This document shows, one piece after another, positions 52,672-61,790 of a stretch of DNA of 64,000 bases; the first letter of the stretch is position 1, and the number at the start of each line of letters is the position of its first letter. This DNA comes from Prevotella brunnea (GTDB lineage: Bacteria > Bacteroidota > Bacteroidia > Bacteroidales > Bacteroidaceae), in assembly GCF_008016795.1 (NCBI RefSeq), contig NZ_SDIK01000056.1:1-64000 (forward strand), given 5' to 3'. Under the pieces are notes generated by a model that was not told the origin of the DNA, did not search any database, and worked only from the letters and a program-made list of their open reading frames with translations. The position numbers were made by a program, and so were the translations under genes.

Positions 52672-55032
52672 ATGAACAAGATTATCAGCAAAGAACAATT
52701 CTCAGAGAAGGTGTATTGCATCGTTGTGGAAGCACCCCTCATTGCACGAAGTTGCAAACCGGGAAACTTCATCATCGTTCGCGTGGACAAGAACAGCGAG
52801 CGAGTGCCTTACACCATTGCCAAATCCGACCCTGACAAAGGAACACTCACCATGGTCATTCAGGAAGTGGGACTCTCCTCCACCAAGTTGTGTAAATTAG
52901 CACCCGGCGATGAAGTACTCGACATCGTAGGTCCGTTGGGCAACGCCTCGCACATCGAAAACTACGGCACCGTGGTCTGTGCAGGCGGAGGTATCGGCAT
53001 CGCAGCTATCCTGCCCATCCTCACGGCACTGAAAAAAGCCGGCAACCGCGTCATATCCGTACTCGCCGGACGCACCAAAGAACTGGTAATCATGGTGGAC
53101 GACGTGGCAAAATATTCCGATGAAGTCATCATCATGACAGATGATGGCTCTTATGGGAAGAAAGGTGTCGTAACCGTAGGTGTGGAAGAAGTCATACAAC
53201 GCGAGCATGTGGACAAGGTGCTTGCCATCGGTCCACCCATGATGATGAAGTTCACATCGCTGCTCGCCAAGAAATACGGCATCCCCAACGATGTATCGCT
53301 CAACACCATCATGGTGGACGGAACGGGAATGTGCGGCGCTTGCCGACTGACGATTGGCGGAAAGACGAAATTCGTCTGCATAGATGGTCCGGAATTCAAC
53401 GGCGACCTCGTGGATTGGGACGAGATGTTCAAACGAATGGGAACGTTCAAGGGAGTGGAACGCGAAGAGATGGAACGCAAATCCGCTGTCATCGAACACA
53501 CGGAAAAGAAAGACGAGAACGCAGCACCTGCCGGGACGGACAACTTGCACCCTGCGGAAGAAACGAAAGTGCCACTCGCCGAACTTACCAACCGCGATGC
53601 TGAATGGCGAAAGGAGCTGCGCAAGAGTATGAAACCCAAGGAGCGAACAGCAATAGAGCGTGTGCGAATGCCGGAGCTTGACCCAATCTATCGCGCCACG
53701 ACACGCACCGAGGAGGTGAACAAAGGACTGACAACGGAAATGGCAATGCGCGAGGCGCAACGTTGTTTGGATTGTGCCAAGCCCACCTGCATGGAAGGTT
53801 GCCCGGTGAGCATCAACATCCCAAGTTTCATCAAGAACATTGAGCGCGGACAGTTCCTCAATGCCGCCCGTGTGCTGAAAGATACTTCCGCTTTGCCGGC
53901 AGTCTGCGGTCGCGTCTGTCCGCAGGAGAAACAGTGCGAGAGCCGTTGCATCCACCTGAAGATGAACGAGCCTGCCGTTGCCATAGGTTATTTGGAACGT
54001 TTCGCTGCCGACTACGAACGCGAGAGTGGAAACATCACCCTGCCCGATCTTGAACCATCGAATGGCATCAAAGTGGCAGTCATCGGGTCAGGACCCGCCG
54101 GACTGAGTTTTGCCGGCGACATGGTGAAAAGAGGTTTCCAAGTATATGTCTTCGAGGCACTCCACGAGGTGGGAGGCGTATTGAAATACGGCATACCGGA
54201 GTTCCGACTGCCCAACAAAATCGTAGAAGTGGAGGTGGAGAACCTCAGAAAACTCGGCGTACACTTCCAAACCGACACCATCATTGGAAAAACCATCAGC
54301 GTGGAGGAATTGGAACGAAACGGATTCAAAGGCATTTTCGTGGGGTCGGGAGCCGGACTTCCCAACTTCATGGGCATACCCGGTGAGAACAGCATCAACA
54401 TTCTTTCGAGCAACGAATATCTCACACGTGTCAATCTCATGGATGCTGCCAACCCCGATACCGACACTCCCATCATCATTGGCAAGAAAGTGCTCGTCGT
54501 GGGAGGTGGCAACACCGCCATGGACTCCTGTCGCACGGCAAAACGGCTGGGTGCCGACGTTACGCTGGTTTATCGCCGTTCCATCGAAGAAATGCCAGCA
54601 AGAGCCGAAGAGGTGAAGCACGCTCAGGAGGAAGGCATCAACTTCCTCACGCTCCACAACCCAAAGGAGTATCTCGCCGATGAGAATGGGCGCGTCAGCG
54701 GTGCAATCCTCGACGTAATGCAGCTTGGCGAACCCGACGAGAGTGGTCGGCGCCGTCCGGAAACCACGGGCAAGACAATTACCATCGACTGCGATCAGGT
54801 GGTGGTGGCAGTGGGTGTATCGCCCAATCCGCTGGTTCCGAAATCCATCAAGGGCTTGGAATTGGGCAGAAAGAACACCATCGTCGTGAACGAGAGCATG
54901 CAGAGTTCGCAAGCCGACATCTATGCCGGTGGAGACATCGTGCGTGGCGGTGCCACCGTCATCCTTGCCATGGGCGATGGCAGACGCGCAGCGAAGAACA
55001 TGGCGGAAAGCCTTCTGCAAAAAGGAAAATAG
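52672..55032 (+). CDS. fused Nfn-type oxidoreductase (DHODB-like FAD/NAD subunit + glutamate-synthase small-subunit-like)
   Basis: The 786-residue protein joins two flavoprotein modules that are separate subunits (NfnA and NfnB) elsewhere. Residues 1-280 are the ferredoxin-reductase-like module: RVPYTIAKS for FAD, GGGIGIAAILPI for NAD(P), and TGMCGACRLTIGGKTKFVCIDGPEF with [2Fe-2S] cysteines. Residues from about 330 are GltD-like: two [4Fe-4S] sites (CLDCAKPTCMEGCPVSINIPSFI and CGRVCPQEKQCESRC), an FAD motif (VIGSGPAGLSFAG) and NADP motif (VVGGGNTAMDSCRTAKRLGA). Nfn complexes transfer electrons between NADH, NADPH and ferredoxin by flavin-based bifurcation. The Met at 52672 fits the domain start. 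Confidence 0.93.
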   Translation: MNKIISKEQFSEKVYCIVVEAPLIARSCKPGNFIIVRVDKNSERVPYTIAKSDPDKGTLTMVIQEVGLSSTKLCKLAPGDEVLDIVGPLGNASHIENYGTVVCAGGGIGIAAILPILTALKKAGNRVISVLAGRTKELVIMVDDVAKYSDEVIIMTDDGSYGKKGVVTVGVEEVIQREHVDKVLAIGPPMMMKFTSLLAKKYGIPNDVSLNTIMVDGTGMCGACRLTIGGKTKFVCIDGPEFNGDLVDWDEMFKRMGTFKGVEREEMERKSAVIEHTEKKDENAAPAGTDNLHPAEETKVPLAELTNRDAEWRKELRKSMKPKERTAIERVRMPELDPIYRATTRTEEVNKGLTTEMAMREAQRCLDCAKPTCMEGCPVSINIPSFIKNIERGQFLNAARVLKDTSALPAVCGRVCPQEKQCESRCIHLKMNEPAVAIGYLERFAADYERESGNITLPDLEPSNGIKVAVIGSGPAGLSFAGDMVKRGFQVYVFEALHEVGGVLKYGIPEFRLPNKIVEVEVENLRKLGVHFQTDTIIGKTISVEELERNGFKGIFVGSGAGLPNFMGIPGENSINILSSNEYLTRVNLMDAANPDTDTPIIIGKKVLVVGGGNTAMDSCRTAKRLGADVTLVYRRSIEEMPARAEEVKHAQEEGINFLTLHNPKEYLADENGRVSGAILDVMQLGEPDESGRRRPETTGKTITIDCDQVVVAVGVSPNPLVPKSIKGLELGRKNTIVVNESMQSSQADIYAGGDIVRGGATVILAMGDGRRAAKNMAESLLQKGK

Positions 55033-55056
55033 GCAAAAGCCGATTGGCAAACATAC

Positions 55057-55127
55057 GATGGCAGGCGATTCTCCCTGCCATCATTCCTCAAAAGAAACGA
55101 GCAGGCGCATTGCGTCCGCTCGTTTCT
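55057..55127 (+). terminator. two consecutive hairpins after the Nfn-like gene
   Basis: GATGGCAGG (55057-55065) pairs with CCTGCCATC (55074-55082). Then AGAAACGAGC (55093-55102) pairs with GCTCGTTTCT (55118-55127), with a short T-rich end (TTTCTTCGTT). The second could act as the terminator. Confidence 0.7.
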
Positions 55128-55164
55128 TCGTTATATACTGCTGCTTCCATGAATATTCTTTTAT

Positions 55165-55440
55165 CTCAAATCGCTCATTAGGATTTTTCGGTGTTCCATG
55201 GCAGTGAGAAAATCTTTATCTTTTCCCGATGGCACTCTAACCGCCATGAAATAACATTACAAAAACAACGTTCTCGACACACTTCGTAATCCGCTGATAA
55301 TCAGTAGGATATTAATTGCTTTTTAAAAGCTTAGCTTTTGCACCATAATACATGACCTTTTGCATTGCAAAAGCTTAGCTTTCGGCGTGCAAAAGCTAAG
55401 TTTTGGATTGACGAATGAAGAATTTTCAGGACATTATTGA
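55165..55440 (+). repeat. medium-length copy (I) of the dispersed palindrome element
   Basis: The array is at 55325-55406: a unit at 55325, a half unit CATGACCTTTTG at 55351, a unit at 55368 and a unit at 55390. The left flank lacks about 140 bp present in copy A but keeps both sides of the gap: ATGGCAGTGAGAA upstream and ACATTACAAAAAC next to the array. It is almost identical to copy K over 200 bp. The right flank ends CAGGACATTATT. It lies between convergent genes. Confidence 0.82.
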
Positions 55441-55586
55441 ACTTTCTCCATGCCGCCGGGGAAGAATTTTCGTGTTTTCAACGCCCAAAAACCAAAGAAT
55501 ATGCCTGTCGGTTGTCTTGCCCCGACAGGCGCAGATGTCGATACATGAGTTTATGGAAGATGACTTGTGGTGAGAAAAATTGCTCA

Positions 55587-57086
55587 CTAAGCCCAGCTTC
55601 CGCGCCAAGTGGGTGGATAAAAGATGAGCAGGAAACCGAAGATTTCCAATCGTCCGATAATCATCAGCACGGAGAGAATCCATTTCCCGGCATCGGGAAG
55701 CAACGCCCACGTGTAAGCCGGACCAAACTTGCCCAAGCCCGGACCGGTGTTGCCCATGGCGGAAACAACAGTTCCCGTTGCCTCGGTGAAGCCTACGCCC
55801 AACAACATCAGCAGCAGGCAACCCACAAAAATCAACACAAAGTAAGTGGCAAAGAAGGCAAGAACCGTGGTAACGACCTTGTTGTCGAACATTTTGCCGG
55901 CACGCACGGGCAAAACGGCATGCGGATGGAGGATTTGTCGGAACTGATTTTTGATGCAGATGGCAATAATTGCCAGGCGAAGGCTCTTGATTCCGCCACT
56001 TGTCGAACCCGTACAACCTCCCGAGAGCATGGCGAAGAGGATGAGCATCCACGTGAACGGCGGCCAAAGGTTGTAGTCATCGGTGGCAAAACCACAGGAG
56101 GTGTGCAAGGAAGACATTTGGAAAAATGCCTTTCTGAACGCTTCCTCCACTCCATAACCATTCTGCCAAATCAGCGTAAGGGTGATGATGATGGTGAGAA
56201 CTCCCACGGAAGCCAAGAACCAACGCAGTTCGACACTGTGCCAAACCTGTCGGAAATGCCCCTTGACGGCTATGAAATAGAGTGAGAAGTTCACTGACGA
56301 GAAAAGCATGAACAGCGAAATGACATATTCCATAAATGGCGAATTCCAGTAAGCCACGCTCGCTTGTTTGGTGGAAAACCCACCCGTGGAAGTGGTGGTA
56401 AAGGCATGGCAGAGAGCATCGAAGACACCCATGCCGCCCGCGATGAGCAATACCGTCTCAAGGGCCGTGATGATGCAATAAATAGTCCAAATATAACGTG
56501 CCATGATGCGCGTCTTGGGATGTATCTTGTCATGCGTAACGCCCGTGGCTTCGGATGAAAAGAGCATCTGTCCGCTGGTGCCGAAGCCCGGCAGGAGGAT
56601 AATGGTGAAGCAGACAATGCCCAGTCCGCCAATCCATTGCGTCAGACTGCGCCAAAAGAGTATGCCGTGGGGCATCTGCTCGATGTTGTTAAGAATGGTC
56701 GCTCCGGTGGTGGTGAATCCGGATATGGTCTCGAAGAAAGCATCTGCCACCGAGGGAATGTACCCACCCACGACATAAGGCATCATGCCAAAGAGTGTGT
56801 AGAAGACCCATGAGAATGCAACCACGATGTAACCCTCCGTCCGACTTGCCGTGTCGCTGCTGTTCCTACCGTAAATCAGCAGCGTAACACTGACCAACGC
56901 ACAAGCCGACAAGGAAATGAGAAACGCTTTCCAGTCTTCCTCGCCATACCATAGCGACACGCCACAACAAGCTAAAAGCAACAACGGCTCAAAGAGCAAC
57001 AGCTGTCCCACCATGTGGGCAATGAGCTTATGGCTCGCCTTATTGTCCGATTCCTTCGGGCGCGCCGTGAAAATGTTGAAATTCAT
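55587..57086 (-). CDS. trkH: potassium uptake protein TrkH
   Basis: This 499-residue K+ transporter membrane subunit shows the four pore loops: TISGFTTTGATIL, TTTSTGGFSTKQ, SLHTSCGFATDD and SAMGNTGPGLGKFG, with one selectivity-filter Gly in each. The cytoplasmic partner TrkA is not encoded nearby. The gene has a long 5' leader (promoter at 57295-57302), possibly regulatory. Residues at the C-terminus (RLEIFGFLLIFYPPTWRGSW) match the family. Confidence 0.95.
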   Translation of the reverse strand: MNFNIFTARPKESDNKASHKLIAHMVGQLLLFEPLLLLACCGVSLWYGEEDWKAFLISLSACALVSVTLLIYGRNSSDTASRTEGYIVVAFSWVFYTLFGMMPYVVGGYIPSVADAFFETISGFTTTGATILNNIEQMPHGILFWRSLTQWIGGLGIVCFTIILLPGFGTSGQMLFSSEATGVTHDKIHPKTRIMARYIWTIYCIITALETVLLIAGGMGVFDALCHAFTTTSTGGFSTKQASVAYWNSPFMEYVISLFMLFSSVNFSLYFIAVKGHFRQVWHSVELRWFLASVGVLTIIITLTLIWQNGYGVEEAFRKAFFQMSSLHTSCGFATDDYNLWPPFTWMLILFAMLSGGCTGSTSGGIKSLRLAIIAICIKNQFRQILHPHAVLPVRAGKMFDNKVVTTVLAFFATYFVLIFVGCLLLMLLGVGFTEATGTVVSAMGNTGPGLGKFGPAYTWALLPDAGKWILSVLMIIGRLEIFGFLLIFYPPTWRGSWA

Positions 57087-57294
57087 AATCCGTATTCTCT
57101 ATATTCAATCATCCTGCGGAATGAAGCGAACTCTTGTCGCAACCTGCTTCGGTTTGCATCTCGGGAGCACCGCCCACCCATATCCCGACATCATCCGACA
57201 CCATCCGTGCAATTACTTCAATGACGAATGTAGTCTTGATCGGGAGGCGGGGAGAATTGCCGTTGCGCAACATCCGCCCTGCCCTTTCAGCCGG

Positions 57295-57302
57295 CAAAGG
57301 TA
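57295..57302 (-). promoter_or_regulatory. promoter of trkH with a leader of about 200 nt
   Basis: TACCTTTG is read on the minus strand. The transcript would begin near 57290, about 200 nt before the ATG at 57086. No known riboswitch could be recognised in the leader by eye. Confidence 0.6.
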
Positions 57303-57439
57303 CGCAAAATATATGATATGCAAGCGCAGGAAAGCAAAGAAAGTTAGAAGAGGAATCCCGATGGGAAAAATATTGAATGAAGAACGCTTCGCAACGACAC
57401 TTCCACCCCCTTTGCCACACAAGATTCAGCGTTGAAAAA

Positions 57440-57544
57440 CAAAAGCTAAGCTTTTGCTATTTAAAAGGTAAGCTTTTGCAACTCAAAAGGTAAGCTTTTG
57501 CAACTCAAAAGGTGAGCTTTTGCAGACAGGAGCGTAAGCTTTTG
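57440..57544. repeat. short palindrome array (J), five units
   Basis: Units start at 57440, 57462, 57484, 57506 and 57528, exactly 22 bp apart. The middle three are CAAAAGGTRAGCTTTTG-like; the last has lost its left arm. It lies between divergent genes. Downstream, CGCAAGCC (57685-57692) and GGCTTGCG (57700-57707) form an isolated hairpin; nothing else was seen before the promoter at 57809. Confidence 0.88.
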
Positions 57545-57808
57545 AAACACAACAACTTAGAAAGCAGGAAACACAAGGGAAAAAGACAGCCGGATTCTGC
57601 ACTGCACGAGCCCCAGCGGCATGACTTTCCGCGCACGTCGGGAAGCAACAAGGAAGGGCAGTGTTGTCCCTTCCACCCACGCTCCGCAAGCCACGCCGGG
57701 GCTTGCGTGTGGAAAACAATCCATGAAGAGAATGGAAGCGATGATGTTAAAAATTGGAAAGATAAAGATTTTATCCCCTTCCCTTGTATATTTCTGAATT
57801 TATATTCT

Positions 57809-57816
57809 TATCTTTG
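57809..57816 (+). promoter_or_regulatory. promoter of the DUF2723-deacetylase-queG unit
   Basis: TATCTTTG lies 41-71 bp before the candidate starts (57858, 57879, 57888). Confidence 0.7.
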
Positions 57817-57887
57817 CACCAATAAATTAGAGAATAACATACCCGTCGGACAGCCCGATGGGAACGACAAAAAATCTGATGATACGG

Positions 57888-60800
57888 ATGAAACAGTTTA
57901 AAATCGTGGACATCGCAATGGGATGGCTCGCCTTTCTGATTGCGGCATTCACCTATTGCTCCACCATCGAACCGACAGCCAGTTTTTGGGACTGTCCCGA
58001 ATTCATTACAACAGCTTACAGATTGGAAGTGGGACATCCCCCCGGGGCACCTTTCTTCGCCCTTACCGCCAATCTTTTCTCACAATTCGTCAGCGACCCC
58101 TCGCAAGTGGCACGCATGGTAAACACCATGAGCGCACTGCTCTCTGCCACCTGCATCCTGTTCCTGTTTTGGACCATCTCGCACCTCGCACGCAAACTCA
58201 TCGTGCGCGATGGTGAGGAAATCTCCTTGCCAAAACTTATCGCCATCGAAGGCTCGGCACTGGTGGGCGCACTGATTTACACCTTCAGCGATACGTTCTG
58301 GTTCTCAGCCGTCGAAGGCGAAGTTTACGCCTACTCATCGGCATTCACGGCAGTGGTGTTTTGGCTCATCCTGAAATGGGAGGACAACGCCAACCAACCG
58401 CACGCCGACCGCTGGCTCGTGCTCATCGCCTACATGACCGGACTTTCCATCGGCGTGCACCTGCTCAACCTGCTCTGCATTCCTGCCATCGTTTTAGTCT
58501 ATTATTATAAAAAGGTACCCGATGCCACACTGAAAGGCTCTCTGCTGGCATTGGGAGGCTCCGTCCTGCTCGTGGCAGCCGTGCTCTACGGCGTCGTCCC
58601 GGGCATCATCACCGTGGGCGGATGGTTCGAACTGCTCTTCACCAACACACTCGGCATGCCATTCAACACGGGAACAATCCTCTATATCTTCCTGCTGCTC
58701 GGCTCATTCATTTGGGCAATCTGCGAAACCTGTAAATGCAAGAATACGCCACGTGAGAACATCGCCTTCCTCATTGCCTTCGCGCTCATCGGTATCCCAT
58801 TCGTGGGCTTCGGCTGGAGAGCATTCTTCACGGGCATCATCATCCTTTCCATCCTCTTCTTCGTACTGAAAAGAAAAAAAGACGGAAAGGCATGGGTCAG
58901 CTCGCGCACAAAGAACACCGCACTGCTCTGCATGCTCATGCTCATCATAGGCTATTCGTCCTACGCACTCATCGTCATCCGATCCACTGCCAACCCACCG
59001 ATGGACCAAAACTCACCGGAGGACATCTTCACCTTAGGCAACTACCTCAGTCGCGACCAATATGGCGACCGACCGCTGCTCTACGGACAAGCCTACACCA
59101 GCCAACCGGCAGTGGAAGACGACGGAATGCACTACAAATTCAATGAGGGTGCACCCGTCTATCAACGCAAGGAAAAGGCTTCAGCCAATGAAAAAGACTC
59201 CTACTTCATCGTACGCCACAAGTCCACGCAGGTGTTCCAACAAAATATGCTATTCCCACGGTTGTGGGATGAAAGTCATGCCGCACAATACGAACAATGG
59301 ATGGGCGGCATCGAGGGACACGACGTAGAGGGAGTGAAGATACCTACGCAATGGGAAAACCTGAAATTCTTTATCTCCTATCAGTGCAACTTCATGTATT
59401 GGAGATATTTCATGTGGAATTTTGCAGGCAGACAAAACGATATTCAGGGCAACGGCGAACCGGAACACGGCAACTGGATAACGGGAATAAGCTTCATCGA
59501 CAACATGCTCTACGGCAATCAAGACCTCATGCCCGACGAACTGAAGGCAAACAAGGGACACAACGTATTCTACTGTCTGCCACTGCTGCTCGGCTTAATC
59601 GGACTTTTCTGGCAGGCTTATCGCGGACGCCGCGGCGTACAGCAATGCTGGGTGGTGCTCTTCCTCTTCTTTATGACAGGATTGGCCATCGTCTTCTATC
59701 TGAATCAGACACCGGGACAACCACGTGAGCGCGACTATGCCTACGCCGGATCGTTCTACGCCTTTGCCATTTGGTGCGGACTCGGCGTAACAGCCATCTA
59801 CGACCGACTCAGGAAACTCAAGGTCGGAGGCGTGGCAGCTGCTGCCATTGCATCGCTTGCCTGCCTGATAGTACCCATACAAATGGCATCGCAGACATGG
59901 GACGACCACGACCGTTCCGGACGATACGCCGCTCGCGACTTCGGACAGAACTATCTGAACTCCCTGCAAAGGGAAGGTAGCCCCATTATCTTCACCAACG
60001 GCGACAACGACACATTCCCGCTGTGGTATAATCAGGACGTTGAGGGCGTCAGAACCGACGCAAGAGTCTGCAACCTCTCCTATTTGCAAACCGACTGGTA
60101 CATCGACCAAATGCGCCGACCGGCCTACGACTCGCCGAGTGTCCCCATCAACTGGCAAAGAATCGACTATGTGAGCGGAACCAATGAGTATGTTCCCATC
60201 GACCCCTCGATTAAGGAGGAACTAAAGGCATTGTACAGGGACGACCCGCAGGCGGCACGCAGCGAATTTGGCAACGACCCATTCGAGCTGAAGAACATAT
60301 TGAAATATTGGGTGCGCTCGAAAGATCCGCAACTCCACGTCATTCCCACCGATACCATCTACATGACCATCGACAAAGAGGCTGTGCGCAAGAGCGGAAT
60401 GATGATACCAACCGACAGCATTCCCGACCGAATGGCAATCTCGCTTGCAGGAAAACAAGCCATTTACAAGAAAGATCTCATGATGCTTGAGATGATAGCG
60501 AACACCAATTGGACACGTCCGCTCTATGTAGCCATCACCGTGGGTTCGGAAAACTTCATGAACCTCGGCGACAACTTCATCCAAGAAGGATTGGTGAACC
60601 GCATCACACCGTTCTATACCAAAGGGGGCAGGAACAATTACGATACGGAAAAGTCATACGACATCATGATGAACCGATTTAAGTGGGGAGGAATGTCCAC
60701 CAAAGGACTCTACATTGACGAGACCATCATGCGCATGTGCTACACCCATCGGCGTGAAATGGCACAGCTCGCCCTCAGACTACTCGAGGAGAAGAAGCCC

Positions 60801-61163
60801 CAGAAGGCACTGAAGGTGCTCGAAAAAGTAGAGAAAGAGCTGCCTTGTTACAACATCCCCGTTAGCTATCTCTCCGGCTCCGGCTACATGGCGCAAGCCT
60901 ATGCCATGCTCGGACAGAAGGCAAAGGCAAGAAAGCTCTTCGACACGCTGTGGAAAAACTCATGGCAGTACATGCAATACTATCTCAGCTTGGATGAGCG
61001 TTACTTCAACATGAGTCAAAGCTCGTGCATGATGCACTTCCAAATCATGAAAGAAATGATGGATATTTGCAATGACACTGACCCGAATTGGGCGGCAAAG
61101 CACAAAAGACAATTTGCCATGCTGCTTCAAGCCTACCAAATGAAGGGCGGACAAATGAATTAA
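57888..61163 (+). CDS. DUF2723 membrane protein (O-mannosyltransferase-like) with a C-terminal TPR-like region
   Basis: The roughly 1091-residue polytopic protein has about 12 N-terminal helices with the DUF2723 signature near residue 27 (TIEPTASFWDCPEFITTAYRLEVGHPPGAP), which resembles GT-C glycosyltransferases of the protein-mannosyltransferase type. A long periplasmic part follows (QTPGQPRERDYAYAGSFYAFAIW, FTNGDNDTFPLWYNQDVEGVRTD), then TPR-like helices near the C-terminus (LALRLLEEKKPQKALKVLEKVEKEL). It may glycosylate exported proteins, but activity is only inferred from the fold. The start is uncertain; MKQFKIVD at 57888 best matches where the first helix should begin. Confidence 0.85.
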   Translation: MKQFKIVDIAMGWLAFLIAAFTYCSTIEPTASFWDCPEFITTAYRLEVGHPPGAPFFALTANLFSQFVSDPSQVARMVNTMSALLSATCILFLFWTISHLARKLIVRDGEEISLPKLIAIEGSALVGALIYTFSDTFWFSAVEGEVYAYSSAFTAVVFWLILKWEDNANQPHADRWLVLIAYMTGLSIGVHLLNLLCIPAIVLVYYYKKVPDATLKGSLLALGGSVLLVAAVLYGVVPGIITVGGWFELLFTNTLGMPFNTGTILYIFLLLGSFIWAICETCKCKNTPRENIAFLIAFALIGIPFVGFGWRAFFTGIIILSILFFVLKRKKDGKAWVSSRTKNTALLCMLMLIIGYSSYALIVIRSTANPPMDQNSPEDIFTLGNYLSRDQYGDRPLLYGQAYTSQPAVEDDGMHYKFNEGAPVYQRKEKASANEKDSYFIVRHKSTQVFQQNMLFPRLWDESHAAQYEQWMGGIEGHDVEGVKIPTQWENLKFFISYQCNFMYWRYFMWNFAGRQNDIQGNGEPEHGNWITGISFIDNMLYGNQDLMPDELKANKGHNVFYCLPLLLGLIGLFWQAYRGRRGVQQCWVVLFLFFMTGLAIVFYLNQTPGQPRERDYAYAGSFYAFAIWCGLGVTAIYDRLRKLKVGGVAAAAIASLACLIVPIQMASQTWDDHDRSGRYAARDFGQNYLNSLQREGSPIIFTNGDNDTFPLWYNQDVEGVRTDARVCNLSYLQTDWYIDQMRRPAYDSPSVPINWQRIDYVSGTNEYVPIDPSIKEELKALYRDDPQAARSEFGNDPFELKNILKYWVRSKDPQLHVIPTDTIYMTIDKEAVRKSGMMIPTDSIPDRMAISLAGKQAIYKKDLMMLEMIANTNWTRPLYVAITVGSENFMNLGDNFIQEGLVNRITPFYTKGGRNNYDTEKSYDIMMNRFKWGGMSTKGLYIDETIMRMCYTHRREMAQLALRLLEEKKPQKALKVLEKVEKELPCYNIPVSYLSGSGYMAQAYAMLGQKAKARKLFDTLWKNSWQYMQYYLSLDERYFNMSQSSCMMHFQIMKEMMDICNDTDPNWAAKHKRQFAMLLQAYQMKGGQMN

Positions 61164-61169
61164 ACTCAT

Positions 61170-61790
61170 ATGCTGATAGAGCAACCGGCAAGATGGATGA
61201 GATGGCTTTACCCCCACGCCTTGTGGAGGATGTCGCCCGATGAGCACGCCGTTTACCTGACATTCGACGACGGGCCCATACCGGAAGCCACTCCGTTCAT
61301 CCTCGACACGCTCGACAAGTATGATGCCAAAGCCACTTTCTTCATGGTGGGCGACAATGTGCGCAAACATCCGGAAATCTTCGATGAGGTTGTGCGACGC
61401 GGACATCTCGTAGGGAATCACACCTATCATCATCTCGGGTCGTTCAGGCATTGGACTCTGACCTATGCCATGGACGTAATGAAGGCAAACCTCCTCATCA
61501 AGTCGCATTTCTTCCGTCCCCCTCACGGCTGGTTGCGCCATACGGTGTATTGGTGGGTGAAACAAAACTATCGGGTGGTGATGTGGGACCTCGTTACGCG
61601 CGATTACTCGAAATGGCTCACGGGCGAAGACGTGCTCCGGAACGTGAAGCAATATGCTCGAAACGGCTCCATCATCACGTTCCACGACTCGCTGAAAAGC
61701 ATCGACAAACTCCATTACGCACTGCCCAAGGCTTTGGAATGGCTGAAGAATGAAGGGTATGAATTCAAAGTATTCAAAATTGGCGACTAA
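61170..61790 (+). CDS. polysaccharide deacetylase (NodB domain, CE4)
   Basis: This 206-residue CE4 deacetylase has the family motifs TFDDGPIPE (catalytic Asp and metal Asp), GNHTYHH (metal His pair), RPPHG in place of RPPYG, and SIITFHDS (catalytic His). It has no signal peptide, so it acts in the cytoplasm or at its inner face, as some short NodB proteins do. It starts 6 bp after the DUF2723 gene and its 3' end overlaps queG. The position next to a glycosyltransferase-like gene suggests glycan processing. Confidence 0.93.
   Translation: MLIEQPARWMRWLYPHALWRMSPDEHAVYLTFDDGPIPEATPFILDTLDKYDAKATFFMVGDNVRKHPEIFDEVVRRGHLVGNHTYHHLGSFRHWTLTYAMDVMKANLLIKSHFFRPPHGWLRHTVYWWVKQNYRVVMWDLVTRDYSKWLTGEDVLRNVKQYARNGSIITFHDSLKSIDKLHYALPKALEWLKNEGYEFKVFKIGD

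Noticed and set aside
57087-57294. c-di-AMP (ydaO-type) riboswitch in the trkH leader
   Set aside because: The conserved core of that riboswitch could not be recognised by eye, so only the long leader is reported.
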